NCBI RefSeq assembly: GCF_017815515.1
Contig: NZ_CP072611.1
Coordinates: 1,426,001 to 1,490,000, forward strand
Direction: 5' to 3'
DNA length: 64,000 nucleotides
From: Aureimonas populi
GTDB taxonomy: Bacteria > Pseudomonadota > Alphaproteobacteria > Rhizobiales > Rhizobiaceae
The stretch's first letter is position 1, and the number at the start of each line of letters is the position of its first letter. The notes under the pieces are model-generated. The model did not search any database, was not told the origin of the DNA, and saw only the letters and a list, made by a program, of their open reading frames with translations. The translations under genes and the position numbers were made by a program. This document shows, in pieces, positions 34,952 to 44,213 of this stretch.

Positions 34952-35896
34952 ATGAGCGACATTTCCCGAACCGCATCCCCCGCCGACACAGTCCGAACGA
35001 CGGGCGCGGGTGCCACCCTCGTCCATGCGGCCCCGTCCGCGTCGGACGACGCCCACACCATCATGATCAACAAGGTCTCCTGGGGTGCCATCTTCGCCGG
35101 CGTCGCGGTGGCGCTGATCGTCCAGGTGCTTCTCACCATGCTCGGCATGGGCATCGGCATCGCCACGCTGGACCCGGGCACGGTGGACAATCCCGCCGCC
35201 TCGACCTTCTCCATCGCGGCCGGCATCTGGTATGTCGTGTCCGGCCTCGTCGCGGCCTTCATCGGCGGCTACATCGCCGCCCGCATGTCCGGCAAGACGG
35301 TGGCCACGACCGGCGCCCTGCATGGCCTGACCACCTGGGCCGTCACCACCCTCATCGTGCTGTACCTTCTCACCTCCTCGGTCGGCGCCCTGATCGGCGG
35401 CGTCTTCTCCGGCGTCGCCAGCGCGGTCGGCGGGCTGGGTTCCACCATCGCGGAGACGGCGGCGCCCGCGCTCGCCAATGCCGACCCCTTGCAGGCGCTC
35501 GAGAACCAGGTGGCGGCGACCGGCACCGATCCCGATGCGTTGCAGGCCAATGCGGTGAATGCGATCCGGGCGCTCGTGACGGGTGACGAAGCCGGAGCGG
35601 ACGAGGCTCGCCAGCAGGCCGCGCAGGCGCTGGCCAACGCACGCGGCATCCCCGTCGACCAGGCGCAGCAGCAGGTCGCGCACATCGAGCAGCAGTACCG
35701 TCAGACCATGGCCGATGCCCGGCAGAGCGCGACGCAGGCGGCCGATACGGCGGCCTCGGCGATCTCCACCGGCGCCATCCTCGCCTTCGTCGCCCTGGTT
35801 CTGGGCGCCGTGGCCGGCTGGCTGGGCGGGCGCTCCGGCGTGGTCCATCCGGTCTACGCCGACCGCGTGGTGCCCACGCGCCGCCGCGCGGCCTGA
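34952..35896 (+). CDS. Membrane protein, PhnA-like/TIGR-type stress membrane protein
   Basis: A 314-residue inner-membrane protein. An N-terminal soluble segment of about 45 residues precedes helices at about 50-75 (WGAIFAGVAVALIVQVLLTMLGMGI), 95-118 and 130-160. A soluble, Ala/Gln-rich stretch (175-270) with coiled-coil character follows, and a last helix lies at 280-302 before a short basic tail. ATG 34952 follows AGGGG. Similar proteins, often called PhnA-like, sit next to DUF2382 or CsbD genes. Function unknown; it probably belongs to the same envelope stress response. Confidence 0.65.
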   Translation: MSDISRTASPADTVRTTGAGATLVHAAPSASDDAHTIMINKVSWGAIFAGVAVALIVQVLLTMLGMGIGIATLDPGTVDNPAASTFSIAAGIWYVVSGLVAAFIGGYIAARMSGKTVATTGALHGLTTWAVTTLIVLYLLTSSVGALIGGVFSGVASAVGGLGSTIAETAAPALANADPLQALENQVAATGTDPDALQANAVNAIRALVTGDEAGADEARQQAAQALANARGIPVDQAQQQVAHIEQQYRQTMADARQSATQAADTAASAISTGAILAFVALVLGAVAGWLGGRSGVVHPVYADRVVPTRRRAA

Positions 35897-35953
35897 TCCG
35901 CGCCAAGGTTCCGTGCGATGCTACGAACGCAGCGCGCCGGGACGATGGAAAAG

Positions 35954-35976
35954 GGGGCCCTGCGGGCCCCTTTTTT
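35954..35976 (+). terminator. Strong rho-independent terminator
   Basis: GGGGCCC (35954-35960), loop TGC and GGGCCCC (35964-35970) are followed by six T (35971-35976). The run of A on the 5' side can pair with the T-run, so it may work in both directions. It closes the stress group and insulates the capsule locus. Confidence 0.92.
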
Positions 35977-36072
35977 GCTCGCCCGACCCGGGAGGTTGCG
36001 AGACCGGGCCTTGTATAGAATAAGGCCGGACCGATGCGGCGGTTGCGATTGCCGAAACGAGAGGAGCATCCA

Positions 36073-37236
36073 GTGTCGTTTGTGCCCTATGGCCGCCAGT
36101 CGATCAGCGACGCGGATATCGAAGCCGTGGTCGGCGTTCTGCGGTCCGATTTCCTCACGCAGGGGCCGGTGGTCGAGCGTTTCGAGGCCGGGATCGCGGC
36201 GGCGGTCGAGGCTCCCCACTGCGTCGCGGTGAACTCGGCGACCGCCGCCCTGCACATCGCGTGCCTGGCGCTGGGCGTGGGGCCGGGCGACATCGTGTGG
36301 ACCTCCCCGGTGTCGTTCGTCGCCTCGTCCAACTGCGCGCTCTACTGCGGCGCCACGGTGGATTTCGTCGATATCGACCCGGCCACCCTGAATCTCAGCG
36401 TGCGGAAGCTGGAAGAGAAGCTCATCGAGGCGCAGGCGGCCGGCCGCCTGCCCAAGGCGGTGATCCCCGTGCATCTGTGCGGCCTGCCCTGCGACATGGC
36501 GGCCATCGGAGCGCTGGCACGCCGCTACGGCTTCAAGGTGATCGAGGATGCCAGCCACGCCATCGGCGCGCGCGACAACGGGCGGCCGGTGGGCGACTGC
36601 GCCCATTCCGACATCACCGTCTTCTCGTTCCATCCGGTCAAGATCATCACCACGGGGGAGGGCGGCTGCGCGGTGACGCGCGACCCGGAGCTGGCCCGGC
36701 GCCTGGCGCTCGTCCGCTCCCACGGCATCACGCGCGACGAGGCGCTGATGGCCGAGCCCTCGCATGGGCCCTGGTATTACGAGCAGGTGGAGCTGGGCTA
36801 CAATTACCGCATGACGGAGATGCAGGCCGCTCTCGGCCTTTCGCAACTCCAGAGGCTGGACGCGTTCGTGGCCGACCGCCACCGCCTGGCGGACCGCTAC
36901 GACGCGCAGCTCGCCGACCTGCCGCTGGACCTGCCGCGCCGCGTGGCCGAAAGCTATTCCGGCCTGCATCTCTACGTGGTCCAGCTTCGGCTGGGCGAGA
37001 TCGGCGCCACGCACCGCGAGGTGTTCGAGGCGCTGCGCGCGCGCGGGCTGGGCGTGAACCTGCATTACATCCCGATCTATCTCCAGCCCTATTACAGGGC
37101 GCTCGGCTTCCGGCCCGGCCATTGCCCGGCGGCCGAGGCCTATTATGCCCGCGCCATCTCCATCCCCCTGTTCCATGGGATGAGCGAGGCGCAGCAGGAC
37201 CAGGTGGTCGCCGCGCTCCGGCACGTCGTCCGGTGA
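36073..37236 (+). CDS. pseC: UDP-4-amino-4,6-dideoxy-N-acetyl-beta-L-altrosamine transaminase PseC
   Basis: A 387-residue DegT/DnrJ/EryC1 PLP aminotransferase. The internal aldimine Lys is K190 in FSFHPVKIITTGEGG. QSISDADIEAV at the N-terminus, VNSATAALHIACLALGV and LGYNYRMTEMQAALGLSQL are typical of PseC. It converts the 4-keto sugar from PseB into UDP-4-amino-4,6-dideoxy-beta-L-AltNAc. GTG 36073 is supported by GAGGAG six bases upstream. It is the first gene of the pse operon, after a strong terminator, and overlaps pseF by four bases. Confidence 0.92.
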   Translation: MSFVPYGRQSISDADIEAVVGVLRSDFLTQGPVVERFEAGIAAAVEAPHCVAVNSATAALHIACLALGVGPGDIVWTSPVSFVASSNCALYCGATVDFVDIDPATLNLSVRKLEEKLIEAQAAGRLPKAVIPVHLCGLPCDMAAIGALARRYGFKVIEDASHAIGARDNGRPVGDCAHSDITVFSFHPVKIITTGEGGCAVTRDPELARRLALVRSHGITRDEALMAEPSHGPWYYEQVELGYNYRMTEMQAALGLSQLQRLDAFVADRHRLADRYDAQLADLPLDLPRRVAESYSGLHLYVVQLRLGEIGATHREVFEALRARGLGVNLHYIPIYLQPYYRALGFRPGHCPAAEAYYARAISIPLFHGMSEAQQDQVVAALRHVVR

Positions 37237-37928
37237 GGCTCGGACTGATCCCGGCCCGGGGCGGCTCCAAACGCATCCCGCGCAAGAACATCCTTCCCTT
37301 CCACGGCAAGCCGATGATCGTGCGCTCCATCGAGGCGGCGCTCGCCTGCGGGCGGATCGACACCGTGATCGTCTCGACCGACGACGAGGAGATCGCCGCG
37401 CTCGCCCGCTCCGCGGGCGCGCAGGTGCCCTTCATGCGCGCGGCCGAGCTTTCCGGCGACCATGCCACGACACTGGCGGTGATCGCCGACGCGCTGGAGA
37501 AGACGGAGGCGCAGGGCGCGCGGGTGGAGGCGTTGTGCTGCCTCTACGCCACCGCGCCCTTCACCACGGCGGCCGATCTGGAAGCCGCGCATGGTCTTCT
37601 GGAGGAGAGCGGCGCGTCCTACGTCTTCGCGGCCGCCGAATTCCCCTATCCGATCCAGCGGGCGCTGCGCCTGGTGGGCGGGCGCGCGGCCATGTTCCAC
37701 CCCGAGCATGCGGCCACCCGCTCGCAGGATCTGGAGCCGGCCTTCCACGATGCGGGCCAGTTCTACTGGTGCCGGCCGGAGGCGGTGCGCGCGGGGCGGC
37801 CCATGCTGGGCCCGGACGCTGTTCCCTATCTCATGGACCGCGCCCGCGTGCAGGATATCGACACGCCGGAGGACTGGGCCTTCGCCGAGAAGCTGTTCGC
37901 GCTCGGGGCCGGGGGAGCGCCCTCTTGA
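37233..37928 (+). CDS. pseF: Pseudaminic acid cytidylyltransferase PseF
   Basis: A 231-residue CMP-nonulosonate synthetase that activates pseudaminic acid with CTP to CMP-Pse, the donor for glycosyltransferases. The N-terminal nucleotide loop LIPARGGSKRIPRKN and the later sequences ATAPFTTAADL and DIDTPEDWAFAE are family marks. Starts at GTG 37233 inside the pseC stop (GTGA) and ends in a TTGA overlap with pseG. The PseF assignment, rather than NeuA, rests mainly on its PseC/G/I neighbours. Confidence 0.92.
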   Translation: MRLGLIPARGGSKRIPRKNILPFHGKPMIVRSIEAALACGRIDTVIVSTDDEEIAALARSAGAQVPFMRAAELSGDHATTLAVIADALEKTEAQGARVEALCCLYATAPFTTAADLEAAHGLLEESGASYVFAAAEFPYPIQRALRLVGGRAAMFHPEHAATRSQDLEPAFHDAGQFYWCRPEAVRAGRPMLGPDAVPYLMDRARVQDIDTPEDWAFAEKLFALGAGGAPS

Positions 37929-39547
37929 GCGGGGCCCTGCCGGGCGTGCCGCTGGTGGCGTTTCGCGCGGACGGGTCGGTGCGGATCGGCACCGGCCACG
38001 TGATGCGTTGCCTGACGCTGGCCGATGCGCTGGCGCAGCGCGGCATCGCCTGCCTGTTCGTGGCCCGGACCATCGGGGAAGGCCTGGCCGAGCGCGTCGA
38101 GCGCTCCGGCCACCGGCTGCTGCGTCTGGCCGGGGACGGCCCGGCGGCGGATGGCGCCCCCTATGGCGAGTGGCTGGGCACGAGCGAGGCGCACGACGTG
38201 CGCGCGACGGCCGAGGCCCTGGCGGGAACGTCCCCCCTGGCCATCGTGGTGGATCACTACGCGCTGGGCGAGGCCTGGGAGCGCGAGCTTCAGGCGGCGT
38301 TCGGCGCGCCGCTTCTGGCGCTCGACGACCTGTCCCGGCCCCATGCGGCGCACGTGCTGGTGGACCCCACCTTCGGCAAGGACGATGCGTCCTATGACGG
38401 GCTCCTGCCGGAGGGCGCCCGGCGTCTGGTCGGCGCGTCCTATGCGCTGCTGCGGCCCGATTTCGCCCGCCTGCGCGCAGGGTCCCTTGCGCGGCGCGAC
38501 CTTGCCTTTTCGCAAGGCGAGCCGGCACGGGACGTGCTCGTTTCGATGGGCGGGGCGGATGAGCAGGACGCGACCGGCTGGGTGCTGGAGGGGCTGGAGC
38601 CCCTTGCCCGCGCGCGGGGACTGCGCCTCCACGCCCTTGTCGGCGCGGCCTATCCGCATGGGGAGAGGCTTCATTCGCGCGCGGCAAGGCTCGGCGGGCT
38701 TCTGGAGATCCACCACGACGTGTGGGACATGGCCGAATTCCTGTCGCGCATGGACCTGGCCGTCGGCGCCGCCGGCGGCTCGGCCTGGGAGCGCTGCTGC
38801 CTCGGCCTGCCGACCGTGAACCTCGTTCTGGCGGACAACCAGCGCACCATCGCCCTCATGCTCTCGCAGGCCGGCGCCGCGAAGGATGGCGGCGCCTTCG
38901 AGCCGGCCGCGGACCCGGCCGCCTGGGCCGCGAGGCATGTGGAGCCGCTGCTGGCGGCCGGCGCGCTTGGCCCCGTGAGCGAGCGGGCGCGCCTCGTCGC
39001 CGACGGGCATGGCGTGCAGCGCGTCTTGTCCGCGCTTCTGGCGGATGGCGTCCGCGCGCTTCCCTTCGCCCTGCGCAAGGCGCGGATGGAGGACGCGGCG
39101 CTGCTCTACGAGTGGCAGTGCGACCCGCGCACGCGGCGCTATGCGGTGAACCCGGCCGTTCCGGCCTGGGAGGAGCACGAGGCCTTCATGGCGCGCAAGC
39201 TGGCCGACGCGGCTTCCTCCTTCTACGTGGCCACGGCCGGCGGCATCGCCTGCGGCGTGGTGCGGCTGGACAGGTCGGGCGCCGAGGCGCCGCCGCTGGC
39301 GGCGGGCATGGCGTGGCGGGAGGTCTCGATTCTCACCGCGCCCGAGTTTTATGGTTGCGGTGTGGCGTCCCGCGCGCTTACGAGCCTGAAGGCGGCGCAT
39401 GGCGGCGAGGCGATCGTCGCGCGCGTGCTGCCGGGCAACGAGGCATCGCGGCGGCTGTTCGCCGGCGCCGGCTTTGCCACCTATGCGCCCGACCTCCTGG
39501 TGTGGAGCGATTCGCGGCGGCCAGATGCAGGAAACGGAAGCAAATGA
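37925..39547 (+). CDS. PseG-PseH fusion: UDP-sugar hydrolase plus N-acetyltransferase
   Basis: A 540-residue bifunctional protein. Residues 1-365 are PseG, which removes UDP from UDP-2,4-diacetamido-2,4,6-trideoxy-beta-L-altropyranose. The catalytic His lies in SVRIGTGHVMRCLTLAD (near residue 25), and the GT-B-like C-half carries VSMGGADEQD and VGAAGGSAWERCCLGLP. Residues 378-530 are a GNAT domain (LPFALRKARMEDAALLYEW to ASRRLFAGAGFATYAPDLLVW) fitting PseH, which acetylates the 4-amino group one step before PseG. TTG 37925 overlaps the pseF stop and has GGGGGAG upstream. The fusion joins consecutive steps of the pathway. Confidence 0.88.
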   Translation: MSGALPGVPLVAFRADGSVRIGTGHVMRCLTLADALAQRGIACLFVARTIGEGLAERVERSGHRLLRLAGDGPAADGAPYGEWLGTSEAHDVRATAEALAGTSPLAIVVDHYALGEAWERELQAAFGAPLLALDDLSRPHAAHVLVDPTFGKDDASYDGLLPEGARRLVGASYALLRPDFARLRAGSLARRDLAFSQGEPARDVLVSMGGADEQDATGWVLEGLEPLARARGLRLHALVGAAYPHGERLHSRAARLGGLLEIHHDVWDMAEFLSRMDLAVGAAGGSAWERCCLGLPTVNLVLADNQRTIALMLSQAGAAKDGGAFEPAADPAAWAARHVEPLLAAGALGPVSERARLVADGHGVQRVLSALLADGVRALPFALRKARMEDAALLYEWQCDPRTRRYAVNPAVPAWEEHEAFMARKLADAASSFYVATAGGIACGVVRLDRSGAEAPPLAAGMAWREVSILTAPEFYGCGVASRALTSLKAAHGGEAIVARVLPGNEASRRLFAGAGFATYAPDLLVWSDSRRPDAGNGSK

Positions 39548-40599
39548 CGGTGTCGTCCTTTCAGGTGGCGGATCGGATCATCGGGCCGGACGCCGAGCCC
39601 TTCGTGATCGCGGAGATGTCGGGCAACCATAACGGCTCGAAGGAGCGCGCGCTCGAGATCGTGCGCGAGGCGGCGCGCTGCGGCGTGGATTGCCTGAAGT
39701 TCCAGACCTACACCGCCGATACGATGACGCTCGATTCCAGCGGCGAGGACTTCGTGATCGCCGACGGGAAGAGCCTGTGGGACAGGCGCCGGCTGCACGA
39801 TCTCTACGCCGAGGCGCACACGCCCTGGGAGTGGCACGCCGAGCTTTTCGCCGAGGCCGCCAAGTTCGGCGTCCTCGCCTTCTCCACGCCCTTCGACGAT
39901 ACGGCGGTGGACTTCCTCGACGGGCTCGGCGTGCCGATGTTCAAGATCGCCTCCTTCGAGATGACGCACCTGCCGCTCATCGCCCGCGTGGCGCGCACGG
40001 GCAAGCCGATGATCATGTCCACCGGCATGGCGAGCGTGGAGGAGATCGAGGAGGCGCTGGCCACCGCCAGGGGCGCGGGCGCGCGCGACATCGTGCTGCT
40101 CAAATGCACCAGCCAGTACCCGGCCGACGCCTCCGACGCCAACCTCCTGACCATCCCGGACATGCAGGCGCGCTTCGGCGTGCAGGTGGGCCTGTCGGAC
40201 CATACTCTGGGCACGGGCGTGGCCGTGGCGGCCGTGGTGCGCGGCGCCACGGTGGTCGAGAAGCACTTCACGCTCGACCGCAAGGATGGCGGGGTCGATT
40301 CGGCCTTCTCGCTGGAGCCGTGGGAGATGCGCCTCCTGAAGGAGGAGACCGTGCGCGCCTGGCGTTCGGGCGGGCAGGTGCGCTACGGCGGCACCGAGAA
40401 CGAGGCCAATTCGCGCCGCTTCCGCCAGTCCGTCTACCCCTCGCGCGACATCGCGCCGGGGGAGGTCTTCAGCCGTGAGAACCTGAAGATCTGCCGGCCC
40501 GGCCTCAGCCTCGCCCCCCGCCATTTCGAGGCGCTGCTGGGCAAGCCCGCCCGCCGCGCCATCGGCTTCGGAGAGAGGCTCACCGAAGCCGACCTGTAG
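39544..40599 (+). CDS. pseI: Pseudaminic acid synthase PseI
   Basis: A 351-residue NeuB/PseI-type synthase that condenses 2,4-diacetamido-2,4,6-trideoxy-L-altrose with phosphoenolpyruvate to pseudaminic acid. The TIM-barrel part shows FVIAEMSGNHNGS, CLKFQTYTADTMTL, GLSDHTLGTGVAVAAV and VEKHFTLDRKDGGVDSAFSLEP (metal and PEP sites). An antifreeze-like SAF domain (about 290-350) closes the protein. ATG 39544 overlaps the pseG-H stop. It completes the biosynthetic operon. Confidence 0.93.
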   Translation: MTVSSFQVADRIIGPDAEPFVIAEMSGNHNGSKERALEIVREAARCGVDCLKFQTYTADTMTLDSSGEDFVIADGKSLWDRRRLHDLYAEAHTPWEWHAELFAEAAKFGVLAFSTPFDDTAVDFLDGLGVPMFKIASFEMTHLPLIARVARTGKPMIMSTGMASVEEIEEALATARGAGARDIVLLKCTSQYPADASDANLLTIPDMQARFGVQVGLSDHTLGTGVAVAAVVRGATVVEKHFTLDRKDGGVDSAFSLEPWEMRLLKEETVRAWRSGGQVRYGGTENEANSRRFRQSVYPSRDIAPGEVFSRENLKICRPGLSLAPRHFEALLGKPARRAIGFGERLTEADL

Positions 40600-40648
40600 G
40601 GCCCGGCGATATGCGCCCTTTTCCGATCAACGGTTCGAGCATTCCGAG

Positions 40649-43600
40649 ATGAAGTTTCCGATCGCCCGGCGTGCGCTGGGCCTCCTGCGCTCCGGCTCCC
40701 TTTTCGTTCAGGACATGGTGGATCGCGCCACGCGGCGCGCGACGCCGAGGCTCGTCCTTCGCGATCTCGACGCGCAGGTCCTGCGCTTCTTCGAGAAGAA
40801 GACGCCCTTCGCCGAGAAATACCCCTACGAGGTGCACTATGCGCCGACCCTCCGGAACGTGCCCGAGGGGCTGGGCGCGTTCCACCTGATCGGGCGCAAC
40901 TGGCGGCACAGGCCGGAGGCGCCCGTGGCGCTGGCCTTCGGCTTCAACATGTGGAAGTTCGGCTTTGTCGCCGACTACTGCCCGGACGTGCGCATCGCGT
41001 TCGCCCCGCGCAAGTTCCTGGGTCTCGGCGCCCGCCGCGCCGTCAAGCGCATGCACCCCATGCCCCGGCGCATCTATGTGTGGGGCTATACGGACCCGAG
41101 CTGGATCGCGCGCTACGCCCGCCGCTACAAGATCGAGCTGGTGCGCGTTGAGGACGCCTTCCTGCGCTCGGCGGATCTGGGCGCCAACCACGCCACCCCC
41201 TATTCGCTCGTCTTCGATTCCAAGGGGCTCTACTACAACACCGCCGAGCCCAACGATCTCTCCGAGCTTCTGTCGAACCACGATTTCGCGGGCGACACGG
41301 CGCTGATGGCCGATGCGGAGCGTGCGCTTCGGCTGATCGTGGAGAACGGGCTTTCGAAATACAACCTGCCCGACACGTCCGATCCCGCCGCGCGGCTGCG
41401 GATCAAGACGCGGCGGCGCGTCCTCGTGATCGGGCAGGTGGACAACGACGCGGCGGTGCGCATGGGCAATCCCGGCGGCTGGCGCATGGGCGACATCATT
41501 CGTCTGGCGCGGCTGGAGAACCCGGACGCCGAAATCCTCTACCGCCCGCATCCGGAGGTCTATCGCGGCCACCAGCGCACGCGCTTCAAGGCCGGGCTGG
41601 TGGAAAACATCGCCGAGATCGTGCCGCCGGAAGGCTCGCTCGTCGAGCTTCTGAAGACGACCGACCAAGTCTACACGATCTCCTCGCTCTCCGGGCTGGA
41701 AGCGCTGGTCCGGGGCGTGAAGGTGACGACCCTCGGCACCCCGTTCTACGCCGGCTGGGGCGCCACGGACGACCGCACCGCGCAGCCGAAGGGCCGAACG
41801 CTGACGCCGCTGGAAATCTTTGCTGCGACCTACATCCTGTATGCAAGGTATCTGGTCCCGCTGGAGAACCCCAGCGATGCCATTGAAGCGACACTCTATC
41901 GCATCCTTGCCGATAAATACCTCCTGACGCTCAGCCAGATCAATCATGATGTCAAAACGTCGGCGGAAGCGATGTCCGTTTACGTGGCCAGTGATCACTG
42001 GCCTTCCGTCGTGTTTTCTAATCTACAATCGGGCGCGAAGTTCTTTGATCAAAGTCAGTCGAATGCAGGGCGTATCCCCCTGTCGATTGAATTCCGCGAA
42101 CGGAAGGAAGACAGGTTCCATCTTACGGTTCTCTGCCTGCTGACGGGGTGGGCTCGCTCTCCCGTGCACCTTTCCAATCTAGTGAAGCAAAGCTCCACTT
42201 TCGTCTCACGCGAGACGATGGTGCAGTATTTCAATTACCTCTCTTTGATCGAAAAAGAGTGGAATCATCATAAATTCATAGCGAACTATCTCCGTTCCGC
42301 CGATTCGGCGGGGGAGGCTGCTGTCTATCTGCAATCAGTAAGGCAGGATGTATTCGCCGAGTCCGTCGATTTGGAGCCCTCGGACGCCTCCGCAGAAGGG
42401 GAAGAGCCCGTCCTGCGTGTGGAAAATGCCGACAAGATGGATTTCTACTACGAGCTTGCACAGTCTGAATTCGATCGTTGCAGGTATGAAGAATCTCGCA
42501 GGATTTGCTATCTGCTGCTTTTGAACGGCTACAAGCAGGTTGACTGCATAAGGCTGCTCATCAACATAGAGTTGATCCTCTTTGGATCGTCCGCCGCGAA
42601 TGCCATTGCAAGCCTCCTGCCGTATACGGGAGAGAAGCCGGACGTTCTACGTGCGCTGTCGGTAATCTCCGAGACGTTCGAGCGAAACGATCCGAGCCGC
42701 TTTGCATTCATTAACTCTGCGCTCATTGCGGCATCGTGCTCCCAAGTGGCTCGCTTGCTTTTGCCGATGAACGCGGTTGAGAACACGGCCGAGTTTCAGC
42801 GGATAGCCGTTCTGCTTACGAAACATGTCTATCTCTCGTCTGAGATCAGTATCGCGAAGGTCAATGCGCTAATTGCTCTGGGTGATACGAAGGGGGCGCT
42901 CGAAGTCGCGAGATCGTTGTTCCAGAAGGTTCCTACTGACCATCGTAACGCCGTGGCCCTGTCGCAAGCGCTGGTGGCCGCCGATCAGGTTGAGGAAGCA
43001 AGGAGACTCATCGAATCAACCCTGATTGCCCATCCTTACTCGGTTCCAGCCTTCAAGGAGGCGCTTCGAGTCTGCGTTATCAGCGGGGACTACGCAGCGG
43101 GAAAGAAAGTTCTCGCGCTCGCTGACGACAGGAAACTCCCTGTTGGCGAAATGTCACTCCGCAAGATGTACTTCGGCCTTCGGCAACCAAAGGAAGCTTT
43201 CGAGACGTTTCGAAGCCTTGGCATCGTGGAGAGCCTCAGAAGGCATTTCCCCGACGAATACTACTCAGGGCGCGTTTCCGAATTCGACGGTGACAGTCTC
43301 TTCGCCGCCGCTCTTTTCGGGCCGGGCGATGAAATTCGATTCGCTAGTTTGTATAATGACTTCGAAGCGGCCCTTGGCGGGAAGCGGCTGAGTATCGGGT
43401 GCGAACCAAGATTGTTGACGCTGTTCGCACGCTCGTTCCCCCATATCGAGTTCGTGCCGGTTGCCCGAAAGCCTAGAAAGGCCGATGCCTTCGACGTTGC
43501 TGCTTACGACCGGATTCGTAATTCTGCCCTCCGCGCCATCATCGACAATCGCGCTGTCGATGCGATTGGGGCGGCATCTCATTCGATGGTTGTTACGGAT

Positions 43601-44206
43601 GCATTGGCTGAGTTCCGGACTTGTTACGAGGACTTCCCCGGCACGGACTATCTACGACCCGATCCGGACCAGACAAGAAAATTCAGTTCCTTGCTTCCTG
43701 CGGCTCCGCTGCGTGTAGGAATTTCTTGGCGTAGCAGCCTGAATACGTTCTCGAGGAACGAGCATTATCTGTCGGTCGAAGAACTTCTTCCGGTGTTTGA
43801 GTTGGATGGCATCCAATTCATCAACCTCCAATATGACGAGTGTTCGAACGAGGTTGCGCTGGTGAACGAGCGCTTCCCGGGCAGGCTTTTCGACCCCGAT
43901 TGGGTCGAGCAGTATAACGAACTGGATAAGGTGGCCTCGCTGATCTCTGCCCTCGATCTTGTGATCGCGCCGGCGACCACGGTTGTGGAACTGGCTGGGG
44001 CAGTCGGTGCGCCTACGTGGATGCTGTCGAATTCGTCCGAATTGCACTGGCGTAAGCTGGATGGCACCGACCAGGACGTGTGGCATCATTCCTTGACCCA
44101 CGTAGAGGGCCCGATTCTTCAGAACAAGGCGTCCTTGGTTGAGGCCCTTCGCGCCAAGCTCGTCGCATGGCGCGACGAACGGTCGCAGGGCGCGGCGGCG
44201 GAGTAG
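40649..44206 (+). CDS. Large capsule glycosyltransferase: KpsC-like module, TPR region, C-terminal GT-B-like domain
   Basis: A 1185-residue protein of three parts. Residues 1-390 are one KpsC-type module (LVRVEDAFLRSADLGAN, VLVIGQVDNDAAVRMGN, ILYRPHPEVYRGH, YTISSLSGLEALVRGV, LGTPFYAGWGATDD), the fold of retaining beta-Kdo transferases. Residues 400-880 are helical and include TPR-like pairs (for example DHRNAVALSQALVAADQVEEARRLIESTLIAHPYS). Residues 905-1175 resemble the C-terminal catalytic half seen in TPR-linked glycosyltransferases (LRVGISWRSSLNTFSRNEHYLSVEELLPVF, INLQYDECSNE, LISALDLVIAPATTVVELAGAVG). Base composition drops sharply near codon 387. Its place after pseI suggests it adds Pse or Kdo residues to the capsule; the acceptor is unknown. 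Confidence 0.8.
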   Translation: MKFPIARRALGLLRSGSLFVQDMVDRATRRATPRLVLRDLDAQVLRFFEKKTPFAEKYPYEVHYAPTLRNVPEGLGAFHLIGRNWRHRPEAPVALAFGFNMWKFGFVADYCPDVRIAFAPRKFLGLGARRAVKRMHPMPRRIYVWGYTDPSWIARYARRYKIELVRVEDAFLRSADLGANHATPYSLVFDSKGLYYNTAEPNDLSELLSNHDFAGDTALMADAERALRLIVENGLSKYNLPDTSDPAARLRIKTRRRVLVIGQVDNDAAVRMGNPGGWRMGDIIRLARLENPDAEILYRPHPEVYRGHQRTRFKAGLVENIAEIVPPEGSLVELLKTTDQVYTISSLSGLEALVRGVKVTTLGTPFYAGWGATDDRTAQPKGRTLTPLEIFAATYILYARYLVPLENPSDAIEATLYRILADKYLLTLSQINHDVKTSAEAMSVYVASDHWPSVVFSNLQSGAKFFDQSQSNAGRIPLSIEFRERKEDRFHLTVLCLLTGWARSPVHLSNLVKQSSTFVSRETMVQYFNYLSLIEKEWNHHKFIANYLRSADSAGEAAVYLQSVRQDVFAESVDLEPSDASAEGEEPVLRVENADKMDFYYELAQSEFDRCRYEESRRICYLLLLNGYKQVDCIRLLINIELILFGSSAANAIASLLPYTGEKPDVLRALSVISETFERNDPSRFAFINSALIAASCSQVARLLLPMNAVENTAEFQRIAVLLTKHVYLSSEISIAKVNALIALGDTKGALEVARSLFQKVPTDHRNAVALSQALVAADQVEEARRLIESTLIAHPYSVPAFKEALRVCVISGDYAAGKKVLALADDRKLPVGEMSLRKMYFGLRQPKEAFETFRSLGIVESLRRHFPDEYYSGRVSEFDGDSLFAAALFGPGDEIRFASLYNDFEAALGGKRLSIGCEPRLLTLFARSFPHIEFVPVARKPRKADAFDVAAYDRIRNSALRAIIDNRAVDAIGAASHSMVVTDALAEFRTCYEDFPGTDYLRPDPDQTRKFSSLLPAAPLRVGISWRSSLNTFSRNEHYLSVEELLPVFELDGIQFINLQYDECSNEVALVNERFPGRLFDPDWVEQYNELDKVASLISALDLVIAPATTVVELAGAVGAPTWMLSNSSELHWRKLDGTDQDVWHHSLTHVEGPILQNKASLVEALRAKLVAWRDERSQGAAAE
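41810..44206. other. Low-GC segment inside the large glycosyltransferase gene
   Basis: Sampled 60-base lines in this stretch run from about 42% to 55% GC. The line at 41761 is about 73%, and lines on the far side beyond 44580 return to about 70%. The change is abrupt near 41810 and lies inside an intact reading frame. This suggests that the 3' part came from another source. Confidence 0.8.
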
Positions 44207-44213
44207 GACGCCG

